Origin: a virus
Direction: 5' to 3' (one strand)
DNA: 24,249 nt
Virus record (IMG/VR): IMGVR_UViG_3300005264_000092
Location: 1-24,249 of that record
This document shows positions 1 through 7,407 of this stretch, in pieces. The position numbers and the translations under genes were made by a program. The notes beneath the pieces are model-generated. The model was given only the letters and a program-made list of their open reading frames with translations. It was not told where the DNA came from and did no database searches. Positions within the stretch are counted from its first letter, which is position 1. Each line of letters starts with the position of its first letter.

Positions 1-180
1 TTATCACAATTAAGTTTTCAGTTAGGATGGAGTTTGGCAAAAACTGGAAGTAATAATGGAGCAGAAAAAGTAGATGACTATAATTTACTACTACAACCTG
101 GAGAATACGCAGTATTTGTAGCAGAATCAAGCAGTGCCACTGAAATTAGTTTTACTAATAGATGGGCAGAATTATTTTAA
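1..180 (+). CDS. C-terminal end of a tail or fibre protein (partial)
   Basis: Frame 1 is open from the window edge to TAA at 178-180, giving the last 59 residues of a protein whose start lies outside the window. The visible end is rich in Ser, Gly, Asn and Ala, has no membrane segment, and finishes in NRWAELF. This looks like a beta-rich virion surface protein, and it lies 15 bases before the lysis amidase and in the same direction as a fibre gene further on. No domain can be recognised from this fragment. The call of tail or fibre protein rests on composition and position only. Confidence 0.5.
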   Translation, partial: LSQLSFQLGWSLAKTGSNNGAEKVDDYNLLLQPGEYAVFVAESSSATEISFTNRWAELF

Positions 181-195
181 AAAGGAGATGATTTT

Positions 196-852
196 ATGGA
201 TATTCAAAATACACATTTAAAATTCAGGGGCAATGGTTTTAATAAAAATCATCCCGAATGGATAATTATTCATCACGCATTAAAGAAAACTTGTAGTATA
301 CAAGATGTTCATAACTGGCATTTAAACAATGGATGGGCAGGCTGTGGATATCATTACTTTATAAAAAAAGACGGGACAATACAAAAAGGAAGAAATGAAG
401 AGTGGAATGGGGTTCATACAAAAGGGAAAAATTTAGAAAGTATAGGAATATGTTTGGAAGGTTGTTATCAAGATTACGGGAAACAAACAGACTATAAAGC
501 TCCAGAAGCTCAATTAAAATCCCTTATAACATTAACTAAAGACATTCAGAACAGATATAATATAGAAGATGATAAAGTTGCTAAACATGCTAAATTTGCT
601 AATAAGCTATGTCCTGGAAATTATTTTCAATGGGAAGAATATAAAGAGAGATTAAAAGATAATAACTGGAAATTAGATTTATTATTAAATAGTTTTAAAG
701 GATTTAAAGATGAAGGGATTTTAGATGGGAAATATGAAACATTAGATGATTTTAAAAATTATATTAATAATGATTTTGATGAAAATAAACCATTACCAAG
801 TTGGTTGTCATCAACAATTTTATTAAGAATATTAAAAAAAAGTAATAATTAG
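196..852 (+). CDS. N-acetylmuramoyl-L-alanine amidase (Amidase_2/PGRP-type endolysin)
   Basis: This is the phage endolysin: it should cut the amide bond between N-acetylmuramic acid and L-alanine in host peptidoglycan at lysis. The Amidase_2 fold spans about residues 20-150. The zinc site is visible as IIIHHA (His26/His27), a distal His131 in KHAKFAN and Cys139 in LCPG; the family's usual distal motif is GHxxxxxxxCPG. YHYFIKKDGTI (about residues 52-62) is the typical core strand pair. The last 60 residues are charged and may bind the cell wall, but no known binding repeat is visible. ATG 196 follows AAAGGAG with good spacing. The next two genes encode small membrane proteins, which fits a lysis cassette. 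Confidence 0.9.
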   Translation: MDIQNTHLKFRGNGFNKNHPEWIIIHHALKKTCSIQDVHNWHLNNGWAGCGYHYFIKKDGTIQKGRNEEWNGVHTKGKNLESIGICLEGCYQDYGKQTDYKAPEAQLKSLITLTKDIQNRYNIEDDKVAKHAKFANKLCPGNYFQWEEYKERLKDNNWKLDLLLNSFKGFKDEGILDGKYETLDDFKNYINNDFDENKPLPSWLSSTILLRILKKSNN

Positions 853-916
853 AATTTAAGTTAAATATAATAAAGTATAAACCAATAATAACAAAAAATA
901 AAAGGAGAGTGGTAAT

Positions 917-1018
917 ATGAAAAAAATTATAATTTTTGTGTTAATGTCCTTATTTGCAGTATATTGTTTATACTTTATAGGATTATTTAATTTAATTAAA
1001 ATAACAACAACAATATAA
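917..1018 (+). CDS. Small single-span membrane protein, lysis cassette (33 aa)
   Basis: A 33-residue open frame starts at ATG 917 after AAAGGAGAG and ends at TAA 1016-1018. It begins MKK and is then almost wholly hydrophobic (residues 4-28, rich in Ile, Leu, Phe and Val), so it is one membrane span or an uncleaved signal-anchor. It lies between the amidase and a second small membrane protein. Position and size suggest a holin partner, antiholin or pinholin-like protein. There is no family motif to decide this. The good ribosome binding site and tight packing support a real gene despite its length. Confidence 0.55.
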   Translation: MKKIIIFVLMSLFAVYCLYFIGLFNLIKITTTI

Positions 1019-1030
1019 AAGGAGGATTTA

Positions 1031-1207
1031 ATGGATATTTTATTTAATAACTTTTTACAAATTTTGATATCAATTATAGGGATATCGGTTATAGTATTTA
1101 TGTTTACAAAAGCAGATAAAGAACAAGTTAATAAAATTTTAGATACTTTATTAAATGTATTTAAAAATAATACGGATAAAAAAGGAGATGATAAAGATGA
1201 AAAATAG
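1031..1207 (+). CDS. Holin-like small membrane protein (58 aa)
   Basis: ATG 1031 follows AAAGGAGG five bases upstream and the frame ends at TAG 1205-1207, overlapping the next gene's ATG at 1197 by 11 bases. The product is 58 residues. Residues 2-25 form one hydrophobic span (LQILISIIGISVIVFMF), followed by a Lys/Asp/Asn-rich cytoplasmic tail ending in KGDDKDEK. One span plus a charged C-terminal tail, next to an endolysin gene, is a common holin layout, so holin is the best call. The overlap suggests translational coupling with the fibre gene downstream, whose ribosome binding site lies inside this frame. Confidence 0.6.
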   Translation: MDILFNNFLQILISIIGISVIVFMFTKADKEQVNKILDTLLNVFKNNTDKKGDDKDEK

Positions 1208-2756
1208 AATAATTATAGATTTTGATATAATTAATGATAATAGTCCTTTGCATATTAATAAATTAATTAAGCAAAATAATGGAAATGAATTATATTTTAG
1301 ATTAATGGATGATAATGGTGCTATTGAATTAGACTCATATCACAAGGCAATTTTAACATTTGATGGAAATGATACAATTATGGATTTTAACGGTAATTAT
1401 ATTACAGTTGAAGTTCCAGATTTAATGGATGATACAATAGGTTTAGTTGAATTTGATATTAGAATATCTGATATTTTTACTAAAGAAACCATTTTAAGAA
1501 GTTATACAATTAATAATGTTTCATCTGAAATATCTGATAAAGCCATGGTGGAGTTAAATAAAAATAATTATGTATATGAATTAGTTGAAGTTAATAAAGG
1601 AGCTAAAACTCACGCAGAATTAACTGAAGTACAAGGTGGACAACAACATCTAGATATACCAGTAGATACAACAGAAATTACTGATGGACAAGTTTTAATA
1701 TATAATGATGCATTAGGTGCTATGATACCTGGAGATGCAGGAGGAGACAGTTTAGATGGAATAACGGGGGCAGAAATAGCATCATTAGGTACATCTAACT
1801 TTACAGAATATGGAGCATCTTTACCTTATGAAAATATTGTAAGTATTGGACATGCATCTTTATATGATACATCAGGGATTACAAATGCATTAAAAAAAGT
1901 AGTATCAATCGGAGATAATGCAGGTACTTATTTGGCAGATAGTTTAATGGAAAATGTAAATCTTATCGGATATCAAGCTGGTTCATCAGGTGGTGGCTCT
2001 TTTAATAATTATGTAGGATGTCAATCTGGAATAAAATCAAAGGGTGATTATAATGTAGGAATAGGCGACCAAGCCTTATACCATATAACATTAACAACAT
2101 TTGAAAAGAACACAGCATTAGGAAGTAAAGCATTAAAATATAATACTACTGGAGCAAGTTCAAATACAGCCGTAGGATATAATTCATTATATCAAACCAG
2201 TTATTCAAATAGTACAGGTTTAGGGGCTAATACATCTGTAAATGGTAGTAATCAAGTACAATTAGGAGATTCAGCAACAACAACATACGCATATGGAGCA
2301 GTTACAGACCGTTCAGATGCAAGAGATAAAACAGATATAGTTAATGAAGATTTAGGATTAAACTTTTTAATGAATATTCAACCAAGAAAATTTAAGATGA
2401 ATTACAGAGAAGATTATATAGAAGAGATTTTAAAAGCTGATTATGATGAAAATGATGAAACAATTGCAGAAGTTATAAGAGAAACTGAAACAAGTTTTAT
2501 AATTAGAAGAGTAAATGATGGAAGTAAAACAAGAATAAGAGAACATCACGGAGTAATAGCTCAAGAAGTAAAAGAAGTATTAGATACAATGGGTATTGAC
2601 TGGGCAGGTTATAAGGATGCGAAAATTGACGGTGGAGAAGATGTTTTAAGTATTGGATACCAAGAGTTCATAGCACCATTAATTCAAGCAGTAAAGGAAT
2701 TAAAGACAAAACAAGATAGTTTAGAAGCAAGATTAATTGCATTAGAAAACTCATAA
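1197..2756 (+). CDS. Tail fibre/baseplate protein: BppU-like N-terminus and S74 self-cleaving chaperone
   Basis: A 519-residue receptor-binding-type fibre. Residues about 1-110 look like the N-terminal domain of phage baseplate upper proteins (BppU family), which attaches the fibre to the baseplate. Residues about 210-350 contain repeated NxAxG-type units (NVGIGDQAL, NTALGSKAL, NTAVGYNSL), like trimeric adhesin head repeats, consistent with a trimeric beta-structure. From residue 373, SDARDKTDI marks a Peptidase_S74 intramolecular chaperone. That family self-cleaves just before this Ser, which would leave a mature 372-residue fibre and release 147 residues. The end (about 495-517) is a coiled coil. 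ATG 1197 is chosen over ATG 1188 and an upstream 1155 start because AAAGGAG at 1181-1187 is spaced correctly only for 1197. An intrinsic terminator follows. Confidence 0.85.
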   Translation: MKNRIIIDFDIINDNSPLHINKLIKQNNGNELYFRLMDDNGAIELDSYHKAILTFDGNDTIMDFNGNYITVEVPDLMDDTIGLVEFDIRISDIFTKETILRSYTINNVSSEISDKAMVELNKNNYVYELVEVNKGAKTHAELTEVQGGQQHLDIPVDTTEITDGQVLIYNDALGAMIPGDAGGDSLDGITGAEIASLGTSNFTEYGASLPYENIVSIGHASLYDTSGITNALKKVVSIGDNAGTYLADSLMENVNLIGYQAGSSGGGSFNNYVGCQSGIKSKGDYNVGIGDQALYHITLTTFEKNTALGSKALKYNTTGASSNTAVGYNSLYQTSYSNSTGLGANTSVNGSNQVQLGDSATTTYAYGAVTDRSDARDKTDIVNEDLGLNFLMNIQPRKFKMNYREDYIEEILKADYDENDETIAEVIRETETSFIIRRVNDGSKTRIREHHGVIAQEVKEVLDTMGIDWAGYKDAKIDGGEDVLSIGYQEFIAPLIQAVKELKTKQDSLEARLIALENS

Positions 2757-2765
2757 TATATATAA

Positions 2766-2798
2766 ATAACTCATTTTAAAAGATGGGTTATTTTTTTT
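2766..2798 (+). terminator. Intrinsic terminator after the fibre gene
   Basis: ATAACTCAT (2766-2774) pairs with ATGGGTTAT (2783-2791), including one G-U pair, around an 8-base loop, and eight T follow. It closes the lysis and fibre block. Confidence 0.85.
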
Positions 2799-2806
2799 AT
2801 ATTACA

Positions 2807-2864
2807 AGTTGTCAATATATTTTGACAAACGGTGAGCACAACTTACTATATGTTTTAGTATAAT
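2807..2864 (+). promoter_or_regulatory. Promoter/operator unit, copy A
   Basis: A perfect dyad TTGTCAA (2809-2815), N6, TTGACAA (2822-2828) overlaps a consensus -35 box TTGACA. TACTAT lies 16 bp downstream (2844-2849), and a perfect TATAAT follows at 2859-2864. A second inverted repeat, AAGTTGT/ACAACTT, encloses the dyad. Near-identical copies occur at 13097-13153 and, inverted, at 10022-10077. The position suits a promoter whose -35 is covered by a repressor or activator dimer; which -10 is used cannot be told. Confidence 0.6.
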
Positions 2865-2892
2865 TTTTAAGGATTTTTAAACTATAATTTTT

Positions 2893-3102
2893 AACGGATG
2901 AAAATAAATATTATGGATGGATATTCTTAAATGAAACTCTTAAAAAATAAATTAAATTATTTAAAAAATCCATTTAAAAATCCATTTAAAACAAGTATAA
3001 TATATATAGATAAAATACAATCTTTAAAAATAAATAAAATTATTTTAAAACTCTTAATTTTAATTAAAAACATCCATCCTATAATATTTATTTTCATCCG
3101 TT
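2893..3102. repeat. Terminal-inverted-repeat element A
   Basis: A 210-bp element starts AACGGATGAAAATAAATATT and ends with its exact reverse complement (3083-3102). The arms extend through GGATGGAT/ATCCATCC for about 32 bp with small mismatches. The interior carries a tandem ATCCATTTAAA repeat (about 2967-2990) and, at about 3019-3050, a run of some 30 bases also present in element C (about 13362-13393). It lies directly behind promoter unit A and is read through by the next open frame. Confidence 0.8.
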
Positions 3103-3863
3103 ATTTTATTACAATTATATTACATTTTAAAAAAAAACATATAAATCCAAATAAAGTATTAATTGTGAATAAAAAGGTTAATTATGTAATAAGTAATGAA
3201 AATATTAACAAAATTTATTATATATTTATTAATGATAAAAAATACAAATCAATATTTACATTAATAGACATAGTAAGGCATTTATATGATTTAGATTTTA
3301 AAAATACTTTAATTAAATTAGACAATGTTAGTGAATTTAACTTTATTAAAAACAATCAGTTAAATATATTGAAAAATAAAATTGAAAATAATTTAGACTA
3401 TGTTAATAGTTTAATAGAACACCCAGTATATAGAAAAATTATTGTAAATATAAAGGATACTATAGAAACTATTAATAGAATAGAGTTAGGAATATATAAT
3501 GATATAAGCAGAAATAAAGAAGGAGACCATTATTTTTTCATCAGTCAAGACAAATTAAGTAAGATTATAAATAAATCAAGAGGTATTGCTGGAAAACATT
3601 TAAATATGATGGTGTTTTTAGGGTTATTAAATAAATTAGAATATAGTGATATTCCAAAAAAATCACTATTAAGAATTAATAAGAAAAATAACTTTAAAAA
3701 TATTAGTTTTTATTCTATACCTAATTATAAAGAAAAAAAGGATATAATTGAAATGTATTTATTTTTAGCTAAAAGTAAAAAAATCACATTGAACAATTTA
3801 ACAACAAAAAAATTAATTAATGATTTAGATATAGAAGAAGAATATGAAGATTTACCATTTTAA
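2931..3863 (+). CDS. Winged-helix protein with CHC2-like stretch, possible replication protein; start uncertain
   Basis: The frame is open from ATG 2931 to TAA 3863 (310 aa). Residues 1-57 are encoded by repeat element A and may not be translated. There is no in-frame ATG between 2931 and the middle of the gene; GTG 3165 is the main alternative and has no clear ribosome binding site. Residues about 95-131 (IYYIFINDKKY, then DIVRHLYDLDFKNTL) resemble the second half of a CHC2 primase zinc-ribbon domain, but the Cys/His ligands are missing. Residues about 202-236 (ISQDKLSKIINKSRGIAGKHL) look like a winged helix. The protein is basic. The resolvase follows at once. A DNA-binding replication or regulatory role is inferred; no family was firmly recognised. 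Confidence 0.55.
   Translation: MKLLKNKLNYLKNPFKNPFKTSIIYIDKIQSLKINKIILKLLILIKNIHPIIFIFIRYFITIILHFKKKHINPNKVLIVNKKVNYVISNENINKIYYIFINDKKYKSIFTLIDIVRHLYDLDFKNTLIKLDNVSEFNFIKNNQLNILKNKIENNLDYVNSLIEHPVYRKIIVNIKDTIETINRIELGIYNDISRNKEGDHYFFISQDKLSKIINKSRGIAGKHLNMMVFLGLLNKLEYSDIPKKSLLRINKKNNFKNISFYSIPNYKEKKDIIEMYLFLAKSKKITLNNLTTKKLINDLDIEEEYEDLPF
3107..3124 (+). promoter_or_regulatory. Paired TATTACA boxes, copy 1
   Basis: TATTACA at 3107-3113 and again at 3118-3124, 11 bp apart, followed by TTTTAAAAAA. The same arrangement occurs at 10080, 11789 and, inverted, at 24092. It lies just right of element A and inside the uncertain N-terminal part of the overlapping frame, which supports a start further downstream for that gene. 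Confidence 0.5.
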
Positions 3864-3878
3864 AAAGGAGGAATTATT

Positions 3879-4433
3879 ATCAAATTATTATGTTTAGACC
3901 AATCATTAGATGTAACAGCATATGCAGTAATAATTAATGGAAGGTTAACAGATTTAGGAATATTTTCCTATAAGAAATTAAAAATCCATCAAAAAAAAAT
4001 ATACCAACAGAAACAAGATATAGAAGATTTAATAATTAAATATAAAATAAATAGTCTTGTAATAGAAGATATTTATTATAGATTTGTAAAATCTTTTAGA
4101 AGTTTATCATATATATATGGCTTAATGTTATTAATATCAGAAGAAAATAATTTAGAATTAATGAAATATTTGCCGAGTGAATGGCGAAAAATCATAGGGA
4201 TAAAAAAACCAGGAAAAACAAGAAAAGAACAAAAAGAAAAAAGTATGAAGTATACAAGAAGAAACTTATTTATAGATACTGATGATATTATGATGAATAA
4301 TTATTATGATATTTATAAAATAAAGAATTTTGAAGATAATGATTTAGCAGATGTATTATGCATTGCAAATGCATATTTAATTGAAAAAAATATAGAATTT
4401 AACCCAGGAGGTTTTAAAAATGATAACGATTAA
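3879..4433 (+). CDS. RuvC-type Holliday junction resolvase, apparent ATC start
   Basis: A 184-residue RuvC-like nuclease that would cut four-way junctions in replicating phage DNA before packaging. LCLDQSLDVTAYAV at the N-terminus carries the first catalytic Asp (D7), LVIED the Glu (E63), and NDLADVLCIA the last acidic pair (D155, D158), so the active site looks intact. The reading frame with the first two motifs has no ATG, GTG or TTG start. AAGGAGG (3865-3871) lies 7 bases before ATC 3879, exactly where the family's usual MKLL..LDQS start belongs; ATT 3876 is the alternative. Starting at the first in-frame ATG (4125) would remove D7 and E63. The end overlaps the next gene by 14 bases. Confidence 0.85.
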   Translation: MKLLCLDQSLDVTAYAVIINGRLTDLGIFSYKKLKIHQKKIYQQKQDIEDLIIKYKINSLVIEDIYYRFVKSFRSLSYIYGLMLLISEENNLELMKYLPSEWRKIIGIKKPGKTRKEQKEKSMKYTRRNLFIDTDDIMMNNYYDIYKIKNFEDNDLADVLCIANAYLIEKNIEFNPGGFKNDND

Positions 4434-5361
4434 AAATAATAAATATATGTTTAAAGAATATAATAAAAACCATATAGTACTAAATAGATTATTAGGTAAA
4501 TATATAAATAAGTATAAACATTATATGGAAAGACCAGATTTGATTCAAGAAATAATAACAGTAATTTTAGAACTGATAAAAGAATATAATATTAATTATG
4601 AAAAAATGACAGAAAAAGATATAACATATATTGGATTTAGATTAAAAATAGATTTGTTTAATATAATTAATAAAGATTATGTTGAGTATATAATTAATTA
4701 TAAAGGAAAAACTGAAAGAGTTTATTTAAGATATACAAATTGTAATATGATAACTTCTGATACTGAAGATGGTTTTAATTTAATGGATTATTTAGATGAA
4801 AACAATTCTTTATTCAATAAAGATGATTACAATTACAAAAGAGTTATAAATTTAGATTATATAATTAATAAAATTAGCAAAACAGAATTAAAATATTTAA
4901 ATGATTTTATGCGTTTTAATGGTGATTATAAAAAATTAGATAATATATATAAAAATAAAAATATGATTAAATATACTTTATTAAAAAAAATAAGTAAATT
5001 GGATTTGTATAGTATTAGGTATTATAATTTTGTAGAATTAAGGAATAAAATCAGTGATTTTTTAAATGATATTTACAATAAAAAAACTAATGAAGTAAAT
5101 TCTTTTTTAGAAGATTTACCAGAATTGTTCTATATAAGCGTTAAGAGTTTTAAAAATCTAAATGAAGGAATAGACAGGATGTTTGATTTTGTTAAATATG
5201 TAGATAATATGAAACCAGAGTTTCTAAATAAAGAATTAATTAAAAAAGATAATACTTTAATTAATCAGATTAAAAATATAAAAGATAATTATGATAAAGA
5301 TGCAAAAATATTTAATGTTAATACTTATGGAATAATAACAGAGTGGAATAAAAGACTATAA
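4420..5361 (+). CDS. Divergent sigma-70-like protein, putative late transcription factor
   Basis: A 313-residue protein starting at ATG 4420 behind GGAGG. Residues about 38-85 (RPDLIQEIITVILELIKEYN, then FRLKIDLFNII) resemble sigma region 2, where the family has DLxQE and a helix that binds core polymerase and opens the -10. Residues about 148-195 (LDYIINKISKTELKYLNDF, then KLDNIYKNKNMIKYTLLKK) could be a region 4 helix-turn-helix. Similarity is by eye and weak. The location directly before the terminase operon, after a resolvase, is where many phages of Gram-positive bacteria carry a late activator or sigma-like factor. A terminator overlaps its stop, and a TATTACTAATATA site then precedes terminase. 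An unrelated helical DNA-binding protein is the alternative. Confidence 0.5.
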   Translation: MITIKNNKYMFKEYNKNHIVLNRLLGKYINKYKHYMERPDLIQEIITVILELIKEYNINYEKMTEKDITYIGFRLKIDLFNIINKDYVEYIINYKGKTERVYLRYTNCNMITSDTEDGFNLMDYLDENNSLFNKDDYNYKRVINLDYIINKISKTELKYLNDFMRFNGDYKKLDNIYKNKNMIKYTLLKKISKLDLYSIRYYNFVELRNKISDFLNDIYNKKTNEVNSFLEDLPELFYISVKSFKNLNEGIDRMFDFVKYVDNMKPEFLNKELIKKDNTLINQIKNIKDNYDKDAKIFNVNTYGIITEWNKRL

Positions 5362-5380
5362 TTTACATAGTCTTTTTTTT
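5351..5380 (+). terminator. Intrinsic terminator overlapping the sigma-like gene stop
   Basis: AAAGACTAT (5351-5359) pairs perfectly with ATAGTCTTT (5367-5375) around a 7-base loop, with a T tract to 5380. The TAA stop lies inside the hairpin. Confidence 0.9.
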
Positions 5381-5384
5381 ATTA

Positions 5385-5405
5385 TATTACTAATATATGT
5401 AATAT
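5385..5405 (+). promoter_or_regulatory. Late-type promoter motif before terminase
   Basis: TATTACTAATATA at 5385-5397, matching sites at 13489 and 19126. It also forms an inverted repeat, ATATTAC (5384-5390) and GTAATAT (5399-5405). A direct repeat AAGTACAT follows at 5406 and 5417, 11 bp apart. It directly follows a terminator, so a promoter is needed here to transcribe terminase. Confidence 0.55.
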
Positions 5406-5452
5406 AAGTACATTAAAAGTACATAAAAATAATGTATAAAGGAGGTTATAAA

Positions 5453-5887
5453 ATGGCAGAATTAACAAATCAAAGACATGAAGAATATTGTTTATATAGA
5501 GCTAAAGGATTATTACAATATGAAGCATATTCTAAAGTATACACTAAAGCTAAAAATCCCTCTCAATCAGCGTCAAGATTAGAAAAAGAAGATAATATAA
5601 AAGAAAGAATAAATGAATTAAGGGGAGAATTATTCAAAGAATTAAGATTGGATGATTATTATATATATAAAAATTATAAAGATGCATTGAATAGGTTAAT
5701 TAAATTAGCTGAAAAATCTAAAAAATTTGAAGATGTATTGGAAAGCAACAAAACAATAATATCTATATTGATGTCTTTTATATCTATTAGGAGCGGTGGA
5801 ACAGGTGAATTAGATGCGTCTAATAAATATAGTTTTATGAGTGAAAAAGAGTTAGACAAAGCTATTAAGAATTTAGGTGGTAAATAA
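5453..5887 (+). CDS. Terminase small subunit
   Basis: A 144-residue protein that should bind the packaging site and hand phage DNA to the large terminase. The N-terminus (LTNQRHEEYCLYRAKGLLQYEAYSKVY, about residues 4-30) is the helix-turn-helix typical of Terminase_2/XtmA-type small subunits, where it reads like 'ltekQ..F...y..g.n.t.AA..AGY'. The middle (residues 55-105) is helical and would form the oligomer core. ATG 5453 is preferred over an upstream in-frame ATG at 5432, because AAAGGAGG at about 5438-5445 fits only 5453. The stop overlaps the large-subunit start by one base (TAATG). Confidence 0.85.
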   Translation: MAELTNQRHEEYCLYRAKGLLQYEAYSKVYTKAKNPSQSASRLEKEDNIKERINELRGELFKELRLDDYYIYKNYKDALNRLIKLAEKSKKFEDVLESNKTIISILMSFISIRSGGTGELDASNKYSFMSEKELDKAIKNLGGK

Positions 5888-7380
5888 TGACTATTATTGA
5901 AAAAATAGAACTAATAAAATTATTAAGAGAAAGAAGGATTAGAGAATGTCAAGAAAGTTTCTGGGAATTTTGTAAAGAAGTTTCTCCAACTTTAGATAAT
6001 GGTACTAAATTATATAATGATGACACAATATATTTAAAAGATTTAGCAAATTCATTGCAAGATTTAGTAGAGGGAAAATTACTCGATAAAAATGGAGATG
6101 AATTGAAAGGTTTATGTATATCATTACCACCAAGACATGGTAAATCATTAACGGTTACTTTGTTTTCTAAATGGTATTTAGGAGTATATTCAAATAAAAG
6201 AGTTATAGCAGTTAGTTATTCACAAGATTTAATAAATAATTTTTCAAGAAATATCAGAAATAGTATTAAAGAAGAACCTGAAAGTATTGGTTCAGAAATA
6301 ACATATAAAGATGTTTTTAGTCATTTAGAATTGTCTAAAGATAAAAAATCATTAAAAAACTGGAGTTTAGAAGATACTACTCATCAATTTACTTTTGTAA
6401 CAGCATCTTTTAATACAGCCGTAACAGGATTAGGAACTGATTTAATGATTATAGATGACCCACATAAGAATTCTAAAGAAGCAATGAATGATAAAGAATT
6501 AGAGGAAAAATGGAATACTTTTACAAATACTTTTATATCAAGAATAGAAGGAAATGCAAAGCTAATAGTTATACAGACAAGATGGAGTGAAAATGATATT
6601 ATTGGAAGATTAAAAAGACATGATGAATGGAAGCATAAATTAAAATTTATAAATGAAAAAGTAGTGAAAGAAGATACTGAAGGTAATTTACATTTTTTAA
6701 ATGAAAGTATAATGGATGAAAAAGCATATAATGTAAAAAAATCAATCATATCAGAAATGATTTTTGAAGCAAACTATAATCAAAAAATAATAGATTTAGA
6801 TGTTGCACTGTATAAAAAATATAAATTATATGATGAATTACCAGACATTAAAGATAAGGAATTAGTAGGTGTAATTGACCCATCAGCAGATGGAAAAGAT
6901 TATACAGCTGTTCTGATAGGTTATTATTATAAATCTATAGATAAAATATATTTAACTGATATATACTATGATAACTCGCCAATAACCAAGACTGAAGATG
7001 ATATAGTGAATTTTTTAATTGATAGTAAAGTAGAAAGAGTTATTATGGAGACCAATTCGGCATTTGTTATTCTATATAATAATATAAAGAATAAGTTAAA
7101 AAGAAAAGGGCATATAATAGATATGAAAAAATTCACACAAAGACAGAATAAAAAAGAAAGAATTTTAACAGCATCAAATGCGGTTCAATTAGATATATAT
7201 TTTATGCCTGATTTTAAGACAACTCATTATAAAGTATATCAACAATTCAGCAGATTTAAAGCTGATTTTAATGCTAATAAACATGATGATTTTGAAGACG
7301 CATTAACTCTATTATGGGAAAAATTTATAAACGCAAAAGATATTAAAGCAGAAGTATATAATGGTAGAATATTTATATAA
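5887..7380 (+). CDS. Terminase large subunit (ATPase and nuclease)
   Basis: The 497-residue packaging motor that pumps DNA into the prohead and cuts the concatemer. The ATPase half has Walker A PPRHGKS (residues 81-87) and Walker B LMIIDDP (about 186-192). IQTRWSENDIIG (229-240) is a conserved stretch typical of the family. The RNase H-like nuclease half shows its acidic residues in VIDPS (D331), METN (E388) and DDFEDA (D468, D471). All key residues appear present and the length is normal. It is translationally coupled to the small subunit through TAATG. The portal follows after 27 bases with its own ribosome binding site. Confidence 0.97.
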   Translation: MTIIEKIELIKLLRERRIRECQESFWEFCKEVSPTLDNGTKLYNDDTIYLKDLANSLQDLVEGKLLDKNGDELKGLCISLPPRHGKSLTVTLFSKWYLGVYSNKRVIAVSYSQDLINNFSRNIRNSIKEEPESIGSEITYKDVFSHLELSKDKKSLKNWSLEDTTHQFTFVTASFNTAVTGLGTDLMIIDDPHKNSKEAMNDKELEEKWNTFTNTFISRIEGNAKLIVIQTRWSENDIIGRLKRHDEWKHKLKFINEKVVKEDTEGNLHFLNESIMDEKAYNVKKSIISEMIFEANYNQKIIDLDVALYKKYKLYDELPDIKDKELVGVIDPSADGKDYTAVLIGYYYKSIDKIYLTDIYYDNSPITKTEDDIVNFLIDSKVERVIMETNSAFVILYNNIKNKLKRKGHIIDMKKFTQRQNKKERILTASNAVQLDIYFMPDFKTTHYKVYQQFSRFKADFNANKHDDFEDALTLLWEKFINAKDIKAEVYNGRIFI

Positions 7381-7407
7381 TTTAAAATTTAAAAGGAGGT
7401 TTTAAAA

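Noticed and set aside
2893-3102. Insertion sequence or group II intron for the inverted-repeat elements
   Set aside because: They are too short, have no transposase or reverse transcriptase frame, and show no intron domain structure. A non-autonomous repeat fits better.
5674-5859. Minus-strand open frame within the terminase small subunit gene, and similar ones in other genes
   Set aside because: These mirror well-supported plus-strand genes, have hydrophobic low-complexity translations typical of reverse frames in AT-rich DNA, and lack ribosome binding sites.
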